DNA of 61,782 bases, from assembly GCA_013697785.1 (NCBI GenBank), contig JACCWE010000133.1:1-61782 (forward strand), read 5' to 3'. Every line of letters starts with the position of its first letter. Within the stretch, counting starts at the first letter, position 1. The position numbers and the translations under genes are program-made. The notes beneath the pieces are model-generated. The model worked only from the letters and a program-made list of their open reading frames with translations. It searched no databases and was not told the origin of the DNA. The DNA is from Gemmatimonadaceae bacterium (GTDB lineage Bacteria; Gemmatimonadota; Gemmatimonadetes; Gemmatimonadales; Gemmatimonadaceae). Shown here piece after piece: positions 34,393-42,752 of the stretch.

Positions 34393-34626
34393 GACTTCTT
34401 TCTCCACCACGAGCGTGTAACGTGCGGTGAGCGCCGCGATCGCCCCGATCGCGACCCACACCGGCATCAGCACCGCGCCGACCACGCCGAAGGTCAGCGG
34501 AATCTCGAGCAGCGAGTGACCCGCCTCGTTCTTGATGATGATCCGGCGCACGTTCCCCTGATGCACGATCTCCTTCACGCGCGACAGCAGATCCTTGCCG
34601 TCGATCTTGTACTCTTCTGTCGACAT
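34381..34626 (-). CDS. DUF4342 protein
   Basis: This 81-aa protein is typical of DUF4342. It has an N-terminal helix (K-D-L-L-S-R-V-K-E-I-V-H-Q-G-N-V-R-R-I-I-I-K) and then strand-like 'H-S-L-L-E-I-P-L-T'. A hydrophobic segment (about 45-68: V-G-A-V-L-M-P-V-W-V-A-I-G-A-I-A-A-L) may insert in the membrane. Function is unknown. The start was set at M-S-T-E-E-Y; an in-frame ATG 48 bases upstream is less likely. Confidence 0.75.
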   Translation of the reverse strand: MSTEEYKIDGKDLLSRVKEIVHQGNVRRIIIKNEAGHSLLEIPLTFGVVGAVLMPVWVAIGAIAALTARYTLVVEKEVPPA

Positions 34627-34777
34627 CGTATCCTCCGAAGGTGTGCACGGCCCCGCTGACTGCGACCCGTCCATCCAGCCCTACGCTCGCGGTCGCCCTT
34701 CGGTTTCCAGGGGCTTAACTTCCGTGCCTCCCTGGCATTCCGCTATGACGACCCATCCGGCGTAGCTAGCTTTAAAC

Positions 34778-35362
34778 ATGCCAAAAAGCACTGCACTTTC
34801 AGCCTCGCGCTGGCTCGCCGTGGGAGCCGCCGCGCTGACGATCGCCGCATCTGGTGCCCACGCCCAATCCGGCAGCACGTCCACGAAAGCGCTGGTGAAG
34901 GTCGCCATGATCGACCTCGCCTTCTATGGGAAGCGCGCGAACGATCTCATGCCGAACGATTCCACGATGGCCATGACGGCGACGAGCACCATGCGCGCCG
35001 GCATCGCGGGGAAGCCGGGCGTCACCTTCTTCGACTCGCTCAGCGTCGCGAAGGCGGCCTCCGGCCCCAAGGCGATGTCGATCGTGCAGGACGTTCCGTG
35101 CAACGTCGTCGTCGCCTGCGCCCGCGAAGTCGGCAAGGAGCTCGGCGCCGACTGGGTCGTGATGGGGAAGATCAGCAAGACGAGTGACTTGATCTGGATC
35201 TTCAGCGGAGAGCTGATCAACGTCGCCAGTGGCAAGCTCGTGCTCGACGATTCGTACGAGCTCAAGGGAATCGCGGCGGACATGGTGCCGAAGGGCGCCG
35301 AGGTGTTCGCGCGACGAGTGGTGAAGCGCGTGACGATGCCGGACAGCGCGGTCGTGCAATGA
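34778..35362 (+). CDS. Secreted DUF2380-like protein
   Basis: This 194-aa protein has a Sec signal peptide (about 1-29, ending A-H-A-Q). The core 'C-A-R-E-V-G-K-E-L-G-A-D-W-V-V-M-G' followed by 'S-D-L-I-W-I-F-S-G-E-L-I-N-V-A-S-G' matches DUF2380/DUF3280. These periplasmic proteins resemble the TolB-N/CsgG-like 'determine presence of activity in system' modules. Two Cys (V-P-C-N, V-A-C-A) may form a disulfide. Function is unknown. The end lies 43 bases before queC. Confidence 0.7.
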   Translation: MPKSTALSASRWLAVGAAALTIAASGAHAQSGSTSTKALVKVAMIDLAFYGKRANDLMPNDSTMAMTATSTMRAGIAGKPGVTFFDSLSVAKAASGPKAMSIVQDVPCNVVVACAREVGKELGADWVVMGKISKTSDLIWIFSGELINVASGKLVLDDSYELKGIAADMVPKGAEVFARRVVKRVTMPDSAVVQ

Positions 35363-35404
35363 GGCGGGCACGCATCTCCCGCAGCGCGAGCTGAGCGAAA
35401 GTCG

Positions 35405-36103
35405 ATGACGCGAACCGCCGTCGTACTTCTGAGCGGCGGTCTTGATTCGGCGACCGTGCTCGCGATAGCGCGCAACGAGGGCTTCGAGGTCATCGCGCTC
35501 AGCTTTCGCTACGGCCAGCGCCACGGCGCCGAAATCATCGCCGCACAGTCGATCGCTGGACGCGCCGGCGCGATTCGTCACGTGATAGCCGACATCGATC
35601 TGCGCATATTCGGTTCGTCCGCCCTCACGAGCGAGATCCCCGTTCCCAAGGGGCGCTCGGCCACCGAGATCGCGCACGGTATTCCGATCACCTACGTTCC
35701 CGCGCGCAACACGATCTTCCTGTCGTATGCGCTGGCGTTGGCGGAAGTGAGCATGGCGAACGACATCTACATGGGTGTCAACGCGCTCGACTACAGCGGG
35801 TATCCCGACTGTCGCCCGGAGTACATCGAGGCGTTCGAGCAGATGGCGAATCTCGCGACGAAGGGGGGAGTCGAGGGGCGCCGTCTCACGATTCACACGC
35901 CGCTCATGCATCAGACGAAGGGCGAGATCATCACGCGCGGGCTCGAGCTCGGCGTCGACTATTCGCAGACGCTGTCGTGCTACGATCCCGATACGAATGG
36001 CGCTGCGTGCGGCGACTGTGATTCGTGTCAGCTCAGGCTGCGCGGCTTCTTCGACGCCGGCGTCCCGGACCCTGTGCATTACGGCGCGCGAGTCGCGACG
36101 TGA
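35405..36103 (+). CDS. queC: 7-cyano-7-deazaguanine (preQ0) synthase
   Basis: This 232-aa ATP-dependent enzyme converts 7-carboxy-7-deazaguanine and ammonia to preQ0. An N-terminal PP-loop 'L-S-G-G-L-D-S-A-T' (residues 9-17) binds ATP. The C-terminal zinc site has Cys in 'L-S-C-Y-D-P' and '[10 protein letters not shown]'. The motif '[10 protein letters not shown]' is conserved. It is the first gene of queC-queE-queD-queF, the preQ1 branch of queuosine synthesis for tRNA modification. Its stop overlaps the queE start (GTGA). Confidence 0.96.
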   Translation: MTRTAVVLLSGGLDSATVLAIARNEGFEVIALSFRYGQRHGAEIIAAQSIAGRAGAIRHVIADIDLRIFGSSALTSEIPVPKGRSATEIAHGIPITYVPARNTIFLSYALALAEVSMANDIYMGVNALDYSGYPDCRPEYIEAFEQMANLATKGGVEGRRLTIHTPLMHQTKGEIITRGLELGVDYSQTLSCYDPDTNGAACGDCDSCQLRLRGFFDAGVPDPVHYGARVAT

Positions 36104-36741
36104 CGTACGCGGTGAAGGAGATCTTTTTCACGCTGCAGGGCGAGGGCGCGAACACGGGACGGCCGGCGGTGTTCTGTCGCTTTGCGGGGTGCAACCTGTG
36201 GACGGGGCGCGAGGCCGACCGCGCCCACGCGACCTGTCAGTTCTGCGACACGGATTTCGTGGGCGTCGACGGGCTTGGCGGCGGGAAGTTCGCGACGGCG
36301 GAGCTTGTCGCGCGCGCGGTGGCCGAGAAGTGGCCGGCCAACGTATCGGCGCGCGCGCGGAAGCTCGTGGTGTGCACGGGTGGTGAGCCGTTGCTGCAGA
36401 TGGATGATGCGATCGTGAGCGCGCTCCACGCGCAGGGATTCGAGATCGCGGTGGAGACGAACGGCACGCAGGAACCGCCCGCGGGGATCGACTGGATCTG
36501 CGTGAGCCCGAAGGTCGGTGCGCCGCTGGTGCTCGCGAGCGGCAACGAGCTCAAGCTCGTATATCCGCAAGTGGGCGGCGAGCCCGAGCGCTTTGCCGAT
36601 CTCGACTTCGAGCAATTCTTTCTGCAGCCTATGGACGGCCCCGACCGCGAGCGCAACACCGAGCTCGCACTCGCGTATTGCCTCTCTCATCCGCAATGGC
36701 GGCTGAGCATCCAGACGCACAAGCTCCTGGGCATTCCATGA
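36100..36741 (+). CDS. queE: 7-carboxy-7-deazaguanine synthase, radical SAM
   Basis: This 213-aa enzyme makes 7-carboxy-7-deazaguanine from 6-carboxy-tetrahydropterin. The cluster motif is C-x14-C-x2-C (C-N-L-W...A-T-C-Q-F-C-D-T), the form described for Burkholderia QueE, rather than the usual C-x3-C-x2-C. '[12 protein letters not shown]' and 'C-T-G-G-E-P-L' are conserved SAM and substrate regions. The GTG at 36100 overlaps the queC stop and gives a family-length protein; a longer in-frame extension upstream is not supported. Confidence 0.95.
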   Translation: MTYAVKEIFFTLQGEGANTGRPAVFCRFAGCNLWTGREADRAHATCQFCDTDFVGVDGLGGGKFATAELVARAVAEKWPANVSARARKLVVCTGGEPLLQMDDAIVSALHAQGFEIAVETNGTQEPPAGIDWICVSPKVGAPLVLASGNELKLVYPQVGGEPERFADLDFEQFFLQPMDGPDRERNTELALAYCLSHPQWRLSIQTHKLLGIP

Positions 36742-37163
36742 TCGACAGCGGAGTGGACGGCACGCACGGCGGGCTGAACGAAGAGCGCGTCGCCGAGATG
36801 GACGTGTTCAAGAGCTTCAGCATCGAGGCGGCGCACATGCTGCCGAACGTGCCGGCCGATCACCAGTGCGCGCGCGTGCACGGGCATTCGTTTGTCATCG
36901 AGCTGTGGGTGAGCGGCTTCGTCGGGGGGCGAAGCGGATGGGTGATCGACTTCGCGGACATCGGCGAGGCGTTCCGTCCGCTTCGCGATCAGCTCGACCA
37001 CCGGCTGTTGAACGACATCGAGGGGCTGTCGAATCCGACGAGCGAGAACCTCGCGATCTGGATTTGGGACCGCGTGTCGCCGTCGCTGCGCGGGCTGTCG
37101 AAGGTGGTGGTGCGCGAGACGGCGACGTCGGGGTGCGTGTACAGAGGGCCGCGAGGCCGATGA
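36738..37163 (+). CDS. queD: 6-carboxy-5,6,7,8-tetrahydropterin synthase
   Basis: This 141-aa enzyme of the PTPS family converts dihydroneopterin triphosphate to 6-carboxy-tetrahydropterin. Zinc ligands are H33 (E-A-A-H), H48 and H50 (R-V-H-G-H). Catalytic Cys44 lies in 'H-Q-C-A-R', and 'D-H-R-L-L-N-D' and 'P-T-S-E-N-L-A' complete the signature. The ATG at 36738 overlaps the queE stop (ATGA). An internal ATG at 36798 would remove a non-conserved 20-residue leader and is the alternative start. Confidence 0.95.
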   Translation: MIDSGVDGTHGGLNEERVAEMDVFKSFSIEAAHMLPNVPADHQCARVHGHSFVIELWVSGFVGGRSGWVIDFADIGEAFRPLRDQLDHRLLNDIEGLSNPTSENLAIWIWDRVSPSLRGLSKVVVRETATSGCVYRGPRGR

Positions 37164-37188
37164 TCCCACAAGTGGAGTGCGTGCGATA

Positions 37189-37590
37189 ATGCCTGCCGCA
37201 GAGCTGCTCGAGACCTTTCCGAATCCGTATCCCGGACGAGACTACGAGATTCGTCTCGATTGCAACGAGTTCACATCGATGTGTCCGCTCGGCGGCATCG
37301 AGAGCGACGCAGCGGAGCTCGCGCTGCTGAAAGGCGGCGCGCCGGATTTCGGTGTGATTCGTATCGCGTACGTGCCGGATGTGAATTGCGTGGAGCTCAA
37401 GTCGCTCAAGCTCTATCTGTGGAGCTTCCGCAATGATGGGATTTTCTACGAGCGAGCGGTGAACCGGATTCTCGACGACCTCGCGGCAGCGGTGAAGCCG
37501 CGGTGGATGGAGGTCGTCGGTGATTTCAATGTGCGCGGCGGGATCAAGAGCGTGATCGTAGCGCGGCATGGGGCACGCACGGCGCCCTAG
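37189..37590 (+). CDS. queF: preQ0 reductase (NADPH-dependent nitrile reductase), type I with insertion
   Basis: This 133-aa enzyme reduces preQ0 to preQ1 with NADPH. Catalytic Cys32 sits in 'N-E-F-T-S-M-C-P-L-G-G'. In typical type I QueF the Cys is followed 7 residues later by the Asp of 'Q-P-D-F'. Here 'A-P-D-F' comes 21 residues after the Cys, with an Ala/Glu/Lys-rich stretch between. 'C-V-E-L-K-S-L-K-L-Y-L-W-S-F-R' (C-terminal substrate motif) is intact. It lies 25 bases after queD and ends by overlapping the stop of the convergent gene. Confidence 0.9.
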   Translation: MPAAELLETFPNPYPGRDYEIRLDCNEFTSMCPLGGIESDAAELALLKGGAPDFGVIRIAYVPDVNCVELKSLKLYLWSFRNDGIFYERAVNRILDDLAAAVKPRWMEVVGDFNVRGGIKSVIVARHGARTAP

Positions 37591-38177
37591 TACTTCCAGT
37601 TTCGCGTCTTCCCCTCGGCGATCCACTCGATCGCCTGCGTCACACGCTTCACCTTCGTCTCCTCGCGCTTCGCCTCGCTGATCCACTCGCAGTATTCGCG
37701 TCGCTGGCCCGGCGGGAAGCTCGCGAATGCGGCGGTCACCTTCTTGTTCTTCGCGAGCGCGGCGGCGAGCTCCTTCGGCACCTTCGCCTCCGGCTTCTTC
37801 GTGCGCGTCCTCTGCACCGTGACGCCAGCGTCGTTGAGCTTCATTGCCGCCTTGATCCATCGGTCGAACTGCTTCTTCGTTGGCAGCTCCTTCAGCGACG
37901 TGATGCGGCCGAAGCTCCCTCGCGACTTGTCGCCGTTGGCGGGAATGCCATCGATGAGCGGCGCCTTCCAGAAGATGAGCGCGCAGTGCTGTTTGAAAGC
38001 TGCGACCGCACACATCATCTGACCCTTGTAGTCGAAAAAGGGTGAGCTCCACTTGATCGTCTCCTCGACGTCGGGACAGGCGGCGTGCACCATCTCGCGC
38101 ACGCGAACGAGGATGGGCTTCGCGAAGTCGGCGGACTTTTCGATGTAGGCGTCGACTCGTGGATCGGTTGAAGGCAT
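37587..38177 (-). CDS. YdeI/OmdA-like DUF1801 protein
   Basis: This 196-aa cytoplasmic protein has an N-terminal DUF1801 domain (about 1-110: 'V-D-A-Y-I-E-K-S-A-D-F-A-K-P-I-L' and 'I-K-W-S-S-P-F-F-D-Y-K-G'). A C-terminal bacteriocin-protection OmdA-like helical region (about 125-196: 'F-A-S-F-P-P-G-Q-R-R-E-Y-C-E-W-I-S-E-A-K-R-E-E-T-K') follows. Such proteins (YdeI) have been linked to stress and peptide resistance, but the mechanism is unknown. The start ATG at 38177 gives M-P-S-T-D-P-R. Its stop overlaps queF by 4 bases on the opposite strand. Confidence 0.8.
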   Translation of the reverse strand: MPSTDPRVDAYIEKSADFAKPILVRVREMVHAACPDVEETIKWSSPFFDYKGQMMCAVAAFKQHCALIFWKAPLIDGIPANGDKSRGSFGRITSLKELPTKKQFDRWIKAAMKLNDAGVTVQRTRTKKPEAKVPKELAAALAKNKKVTAAFASFPPGQRREYCEWISEAKREETKVKRVTQAIEWIAEGKTRNWKY

Positions 38178-38484
38178 GGCCAATGGCGCTCCGATAGGTC
38201 GGTTCCCTCGAGAAATCGAGGCCCGAGTGTACCCCAGAATAGGATTGGCAAAAGTAGAGGTCAATGGAGCCACGAGGTTGTCGCAACCAAGATGTCGGGA
38301 TTCGGCCGGATTCCGCGCCATTCCAAGTGTGGAGCGAGATCGTAGCCCGTAAGCACGTAGTCCCCAAAGCCGCTCAGAGAGGTTCCGGCGTGTGGCGAAT
38401 CAATACATCGATTGTGTACGGAGCCCTGACGCTCGGCAGTGCGCCCGGCGAGATTTTCTGTTCTTCCTCCCACACAGCCCACCA
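38178..38484. other. Intergenic region, divergent
   Basis: This spacer of about 300 bases between the YdeI-like gene (minus) and the M20 peptidase gene (plus) presumably holds both promoters. I could not place a convincing promoter, hairpin or small gene. Confidence 0.4.
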
Positions 38485-39897
38485 ATGCTTCGCCACTCGC
38501 TCCTCCTCGCACTCTCACTGCTCGCCCCGCTCGCCGCGCGCGCGCAGACCACGCTCACGCCCGACCAGTCCGAAGCGCGCGCGATCTTCCAGCAGCTCGT
38601 CGAGATCAAGACGTCGTACAAAGAGGGGAGCACTTCTCCCGCGGCACATGCGATTGCGAAACGCTTCCTCGATGCCGGCTTCCCTGCGGCCGACGTGCAC
38701 GTGCTCGGGCCGGCCGGCGACAAGGATTCCAACGTCGTCGTCCGCATGGAGGGTTCGTCGAAGACGCTCAAGCCGATCCTCCTCATTGCGCATCTCGATG
38801 TGGTCGAGGCGCTTCGCTCCGACTGGACGCTCGATCCGTACAAGCTCACCGAGCGCGATGGGTTCTTCTACGGGCGGGGCACCAGCGACATCAAGGGCGG
38901 CGCGACGACGATTGCCGAGGCGCTGTTGCGGCTCAAGCGCGAGCACATCGTGCCGGAGCGCACACTCATCCTCGCGCTCACCGCCGGCGAAGAAGGCGGC
39001 GGTGGTTACAACGGGATCCAGTGGCTGATCGACAATCACCGCGATCTCATCGACGCCGAGTGGTGCATCAACCCGGACGGTGGGGATCCGCTCATCAAGA
39101 ACGGGAAGAAGTTCGTGCGCGCAGTGCAGGCGAGCGAGAAGCTCTACCAGTCGTTCTACCTCACGGCGACGAACAAGGGTGGGCACAGCTCGATGCCGAC
39201 GCCGGACAACGCGATTGCGCGGCTCGCTGACGCGATCGGCCGCGTCGCGCGCTTTCACTTCCCGGTGCATCTGAACGAGACGACGCGCGCGTACTTCCAG
39301 CGCTCCGCCGGCCTCGAGAGCGGACAGCTTGCTGCGGACATGAGCGCGATCGCGAAGAACGAGCGCGATTCGTCTGCCGCAGCCCGGCTCTCCATCTCGC
39401 CCTTCTACAACGCGCAGCTGCGCACGACCTGCGTGCCGACGATGCTCGAGGGCGGACACGCGCCAAACGCACTTCCGCAGATGGCGCGCGCGCTCGTGAA
39501 CTGCCGCATTCTTCCGGGTGAGACGCCGGCCGAGGTGCAAGCGGTGCTCGTGCGCGTCGCTGCCGACGATTCAGTGAAGGTCACGCCGATCGATTCAGGG
39601 AAGCCGGGGCTGGCATCGCCACTCACGGCATCGGTGATGAACCCGGCAGAGAAGGTCACGCAGCGCATGTGGCCGGGCGTCCCGGTGATCCCGCAGATGG
39701 AGACGGGGGCGACCGATGGCGCGCGGCTGCGCGTCGCCGGCATCCCGACCTACGGCCTCAGCGGCATAGCGCTCGACGTAGACGACATACGCGCGCACGG
39801 CCGCGACGAGCGGATCATGGCCAAGTCGTTCTACGATGGGGTGGAGTACATGTATCAGCTCGTCCGGGAAGTCGCGGTCACACCGACGAAGTCGTAG
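38485..39897 (+). CDS. Secreted M20-family metallopeptidase
   Basis: This 470-aa protein has a signal peptide (about 1-21). M20/M25/M40 motifs appear in order: 'I-A-H-L-D-V-V' (zinc His and Asp), 'A-G-E-E-G-G-G' (catalytic Glu pair), 'N-P-D-G-G-D' (metal Asp) and 'G-G-H-S-S-M-P' in the lid domain. The length and spacing fit carboxypeptidase/aminoacylase-type zinc exopeptidases. It would act in the periplasm on small peptides or N-acyl amino acids; the substrate is undetermined. It is the only gene of its transcript as far as seen. Confidence 0.88.
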   Translation: MLRHSLLLALSLLAPLAARAQTTLTPDQSEARAIFQQLVEIKTSYKEGSTSPAAHAIAKRFLDAGFPAADVHVLGPAGDKDSNVVVRMEGSSKTLKPILLIAHLDVVEALRSDWTLDPYKLTERDGFFYGRGTSDIKGGATTIAEALLRLKREHIVPERTLILALTAGEEGGGGYNGIQWLIDNHRDLIDAEWCINPDGGDPLIKNGKKFVRAVQASEKLYQSFYLTATNKGGHSSMPTPDNAIARLADAIGRVARFHFPVHLNETTRAYFQRSAGLESGQLAADMSAIAKNERDSSAAARLSISPFYNAQLRTTCVPTMLEGGHAPNALPQMARALVNCRILPGETPAEVQAVLVRVAADDSVKVTPIDSGKPGLASPLTASVMNPAEKVTQRMWPGVPVIPQMETGATDGARLRVAGIPTYGLSGIALDVDDIRAHGRDERIMAKSFYDGVEYMYQLVREVAVTPTKS

Positions 39898-39970
39898 AAA
39901 AGAAAAATGTCCGGTGGCGCAAAGCTCGAACGTCGATGATTCGTATCACCCACCTCAATGGAGGATCATC

Positions 39971-40309
39971 ATGAGTGACTTTCTCTACCTGTACCGCGGC
40001 GGCGACTCGAATCGTACGCCGGAAGACATGCAGAAGTCGATGCACAAGTGGATGGCCTGGTTTGAAGATCTCGGTGCCAGTGGGAAGCTCAAGGCTGGGG
40101 GCGAGCCTCTCGATCGCACCGGCAAGGTCGTGACGAAGCGCACGACGGTCATCGATGGTCCGTACGCCGAGGTGAAGGATCTCGTCGGAGGCTTCTCGAT
40201 CGTGACGGCGAAGGATATCGACGAGGCCGCGAGCCTTGCGTCCGGCTGTCCGATCTTCGACATCGGCGGTTTCGTCGAGGTACGTCCGATCCTTCAGATG
40301 AGCATGTAG
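39971..40309 (+). CDS. YCII-related DGPF-type protein
   Basis: This 112-aa cytoplasmic protein of the YCII/DGPF family has 'T-V-I-D-G-P-Y-A-E-V-K-D-L-V-G-G-F', which covers the diagnostic DGPF[AT]E-K-E motif with Tyr for Phe. 'Y-R-G-G-D' and a C-terminal 'I-F-D-I-G-G-F-V-E-V-R-P-I' complete the fold. DGPF proteins are the known genetic partners of ECF42 sigma factors, and the sigma gene here overlaps its stop codon. A good GGAGG precedes the ATG. Its biochemical role is unknown; the family fold resembles muconolactone isomerases. Confidence 0.88.
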   Translation: MSDFLYLYRGGDSNRTPEDMQKSMHKWMAWFEDLGASGKLKAGGEPLDRTGKVVTKRTTVIDGPYAEVKDLVGGFSIVTAKDIDEAASLASGCPIFDIGGFVEVRPILQMSM

Positions 40310-41616
40310 TGGCGGAGCTTGGCGACCATCTCTTCCGGCGCGAAGCGGGACGGATGGTCGCCGCGCTCACACGTCTCTTCGGCGTCCACAATCTGGCGCT
40401 CGCGGAGGACGTGGTGCAGGACGCGTTCGTGCGCGCGCTCGAAGTGTGGGAGCTGCGCGGGGTACCGGAAAATCCATCAGCATGGCTGATGGCGACTGCG
40501 AAGAATCGCGCGCTCGATATCCTGCGCCGGGAACAGACCGCGCGTACATACGCGCCTGAGCTGGGGCGGCTGCTCGAGAGCGAGTGGACGCTCGCGCCGG
40601 TGGTGGCCGAGGCCTTCGGCGAATCGGCGATCAGAGACGATCAGCTGCGAATGATGTTCTCGTGCTGCCATCCGCGGCTGCCGAAAGCAGCACAGGTCGC
40701 GCTGATACTCAACATCCTCTGCGGCTTCGGCGTGAGTGAGGTCGCAGCCGCATTCCTCACGAAACAGCCGGCGATGGAGAAGCGCATAGCGCGCGGGAAG
40801 AAAGTACTCGCGCGCTCGAATCGACTCTTCGACCTTTCGGAGGAGTGCGATGTGCCGGATCGCCTGCAGTCCGTGCAGCGCGCGCCGTACCTGCTCTTCA
40901 ACGAGGGCTACCACGGCGCGCACGCGGAGCTCGCGGTGCGGGGAGAGCTGTGCGTGGAGGCTATGCGTATGGCCGAGCTTCTGCTCGCAAATCCGCGCAC
41001 GGCGACGCCGGAGAGCCACGCGCTGATTGCGCTCATGTGCTTCAACGCCGCGCGGCTGCCGACACGCGTGGATGCAGTGGGCAATCTGAGCCCGCTGTGC
41101 GAACAGGATCGCGCGCGCTGGGACGCGTCGCTCATTGCGAAGGGAGAGTCGCTGCTCGATCATTCGGCGACCGGGGACTCGATCAGCGAATTCCATGTCG
41201 AAGCCGCTATCGCATCGCTGCACGCACGCGCGCCAAGCATGGAAGAGACGAGCTGGCCAATGATCGTCGCGCTGTACGACACGCTGCTCGAGTTGCGCCC
41301 TTCGCCGGTGGTCGCGCTCAATCGTGCGATTGCTCTGGCCGAGCGCGATGGCGCCGCGTGCGGACTTGCGGCGATCGAGGAGATTGCGGATGTGGAGCGG
41401 CTCGCGGAATATCCCTTCTACTTCGCGGCACTCGGCGAGCTCGAACAGCGACTTGGACGTGGCGACGCGGCGCGCGAGCACTTTCTGATGGCGAAGGAAC
41501 GCGCACGCAATCCGATGGAGCGTCGTTTCTTCGAGCGACAGGCAGCGCCGAGCGACTCCCGCGAGCTCAATCGAGCCGCAACAAGCCGCGGGATCCCTTA
41601 CCCGGAAAACACGTGA
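40309..41616 (+). CDS. ECF42-type RNA polymerase sigma factor with C-terminal TPR-like domain
   Basis: This 435-aa protein has sigma region 2 (about 10-75, 'E-D-V-V-Q-D-A-F-V-R-A-L') and region 4 (about 105-165, 'L-R-M-M-F-S-C-C-H-P-R-L-P-K-A-A-Q'). A ~230-residue C-terminal DUF6596 region of paired helices follows, with 'A-P-Y-L-L-F-N-E-G-Y' and 'P-V-V-A-L-N-R-A-I-A-L-A-E', typical of ECF42. The extension is needed for activity in characterised members, and no anti-sigma gene accompanies them. The GTG start overlaps the DGPF gene stop by one base and the hydrolase gene follows with a GTGA overlap. Confidence 0.9.
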   Translation: MAELGDHLFRREAGRMVAALTRLFGVHNLALAEDVVQDAFVRALEVWELRGVPENPSAWLMATAKNRALDILRREQTARTYAPELGRLLESEWTLAPVVAEAFGESAIRDDQLRMMFSCCHPRLPKAAQVALILNILCGFGVSEVAAAFLTKQPAMEKRIARGKKVLARSNRLFDLSEECDVPDRLQSVQRAPYLLFNEGYHGAHAELAVRGELCVEAMRMAELLLANPRTATPESHALIALMCFNAARLPTRVDAVGNLSPLCEQDRARWDASLIAKGESLLDHSATGDSISEFHVEAAIASLHARAPSMEETSWPMIVALYDTLLELRPSPVVALNRAIALAERDGAACGLAAIEEIADVERLAEYPFYFAALGELEQRLGRGDAAREHFLMAKERARNPMERRFFERQAAPSDSRELNRAATSRGIPYPENT

Positions 41617-42737
41617 CCAGATCCCCGTTGCTCGCGCTGATCGTGACTATCCTCGCACTTGCTCCAGCGTCGCCCGCGCAGAGCGCCGCGACTGCGAGTA
41701 TCGATCGCTACGTCGCTGGCGAGCTCGCGCGGCAGCATATCCCCGGGATGGCGGTTGCCATCTACAAGGGTGGGAGGATTGTGTTCGCGAAGGGATATGG
41801 CCTGGCGAACGTCGAGCTCGATGTCCCCGTACAGCCCGCGACGATCTTTCAGTCGGGCTCCGTTGGCAAGCAGTTCACGGCCACCGCGGTCATGATGCTG
41901 GTAGAGGATGGGAAGATCGCTCTCACCGACAGCCTGCCGAAATACTTCCCCGATGCCCCGGCATCATGGCGCGGTATTACCGTGCGCCACCTGCTCAATC
42001 ATACATCCGGGCTCACGGACTACACCTCGGATTCGGTGACGAAGCCCGGCGGGCAGATCAGCTATCGCCTCGACTACACCGAGGCGCAGCTCGTCTCGAT
42101 CATCGAGACGCTCCCGATCGAATTCCCACCCGGCGAGAAATGGGAGTACTGCAACACGAACTACGTCTTGCTCGGCGCCATCATCCGCAAGGCGTCCGGT
42201 GAGTTCTACGGAGATTTTCTTCAGGAGCGAGTGTTCGGGCCGCTAGGCATGGCTCACACACGCATCATCAGCGAGCGCGACATCATCGCCAATCGCGCGT
42301 CAGGATACGAGCTCGTCGGCGGGTCGCTCGTGAATCAGGAATGGGTGTCGCCATCGCTCAACACCACCGCCGATGGCGCGCTGTATTTCAACGTGCTCGA
42401 TCTCGCGAAGTGGGATGCGGCCCTCTATGGCGAAAAGATCCTTCACAAATCCAGCCTCGATCAGATGTGGACGATCGCGACGCTCAACGACGGCAACCCC
42501 AATTCCTCGAACTACGGCTTCGCGTGGTTCGTCGATAGCGTCAACGGACATCGCGTCATGGAGCACTCGGGATCGTGGCAGGGCTTCGAGGCCTATATCG
42601 CCCGCTACGTCGATGACGGCATCGCAGTGGTCACACTCATGAATCTCGGCGGCGTGGATCCCAAGCCGATCGCACACTCGATCGCGGGGCTGTATTCGCG
42701 TGCGCTCATGGCGCCCGCCGACAGCTCGAAGCACTAG
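41613..42737 (+). CDS. Secreted beta-lactamase-fold serine hydrolase
   Basis: This 374-aa protein has a signal peptide (about 1-23). The nucleophile Ser83 and Lys86 lie in 'S-G-S-V-G-K-Q-F', and the Y-x-N motif is 'W-E-Y-C-N-T-N-Y'. Downstream 'H-S-G-S-W-Q-G-F' supplies the H/K-x-G motif. This is a class C beta-lactamase/esterase-type (penicillin-binding-like) site. Peptidase, esterase and D-aminopeptidase activities occur in this family. Translational coupling to the sigma gene suggests membership of the same stress-linked operon. Substrate unknown. Confidence 0.85.
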   Translation: MTRSPLLALIVTILALAPASPAQSAATASIDRYVAGELARQHIPGMAVAIYKGGRIVFAKGYGLANVELDVPVQPATIFQSGSVGKQFTATAVMMLVEDGKIALTDSLPKYFPDAPASWRGITVRHLLNHTSGLTDYTSDSVTKPGGQISYRLDYTEAQLVSIIETLPIEFPPGEKWEYCNTNYVLLGAIIRKASGEFYGDFLQERVFGPLGMAHTRIISERDIIANRASGYELVGGSLVNQEWVSPSLNTTADGALYFNVLDLAKWDAALYGEKILHKSSLDQMWTIATLNDGNPNSSNYGFAWFVDSVNGHRVMEHSGSWQGFEAYIARYVDDGIAVVTLMNLGGVDPKPIAHSIAGLYSRALMAPADSSKH

Positions 42738-42752
42738 CATGCCTCCTCGCTG

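Noticed and set aside
35363-35404. PreQ1 riboswitch before queC
   Set aside because: The 42-base spacer has neither the preQ1 hairpin nor the A-rich tail, so no riboswitch can be supported.
40477-41481. 334-codon minus-strand open frame
   Set aside because: It is a shadow of the ECF42 sigma gene, whose sigma and TPR-like domains are clear on the plus strand.
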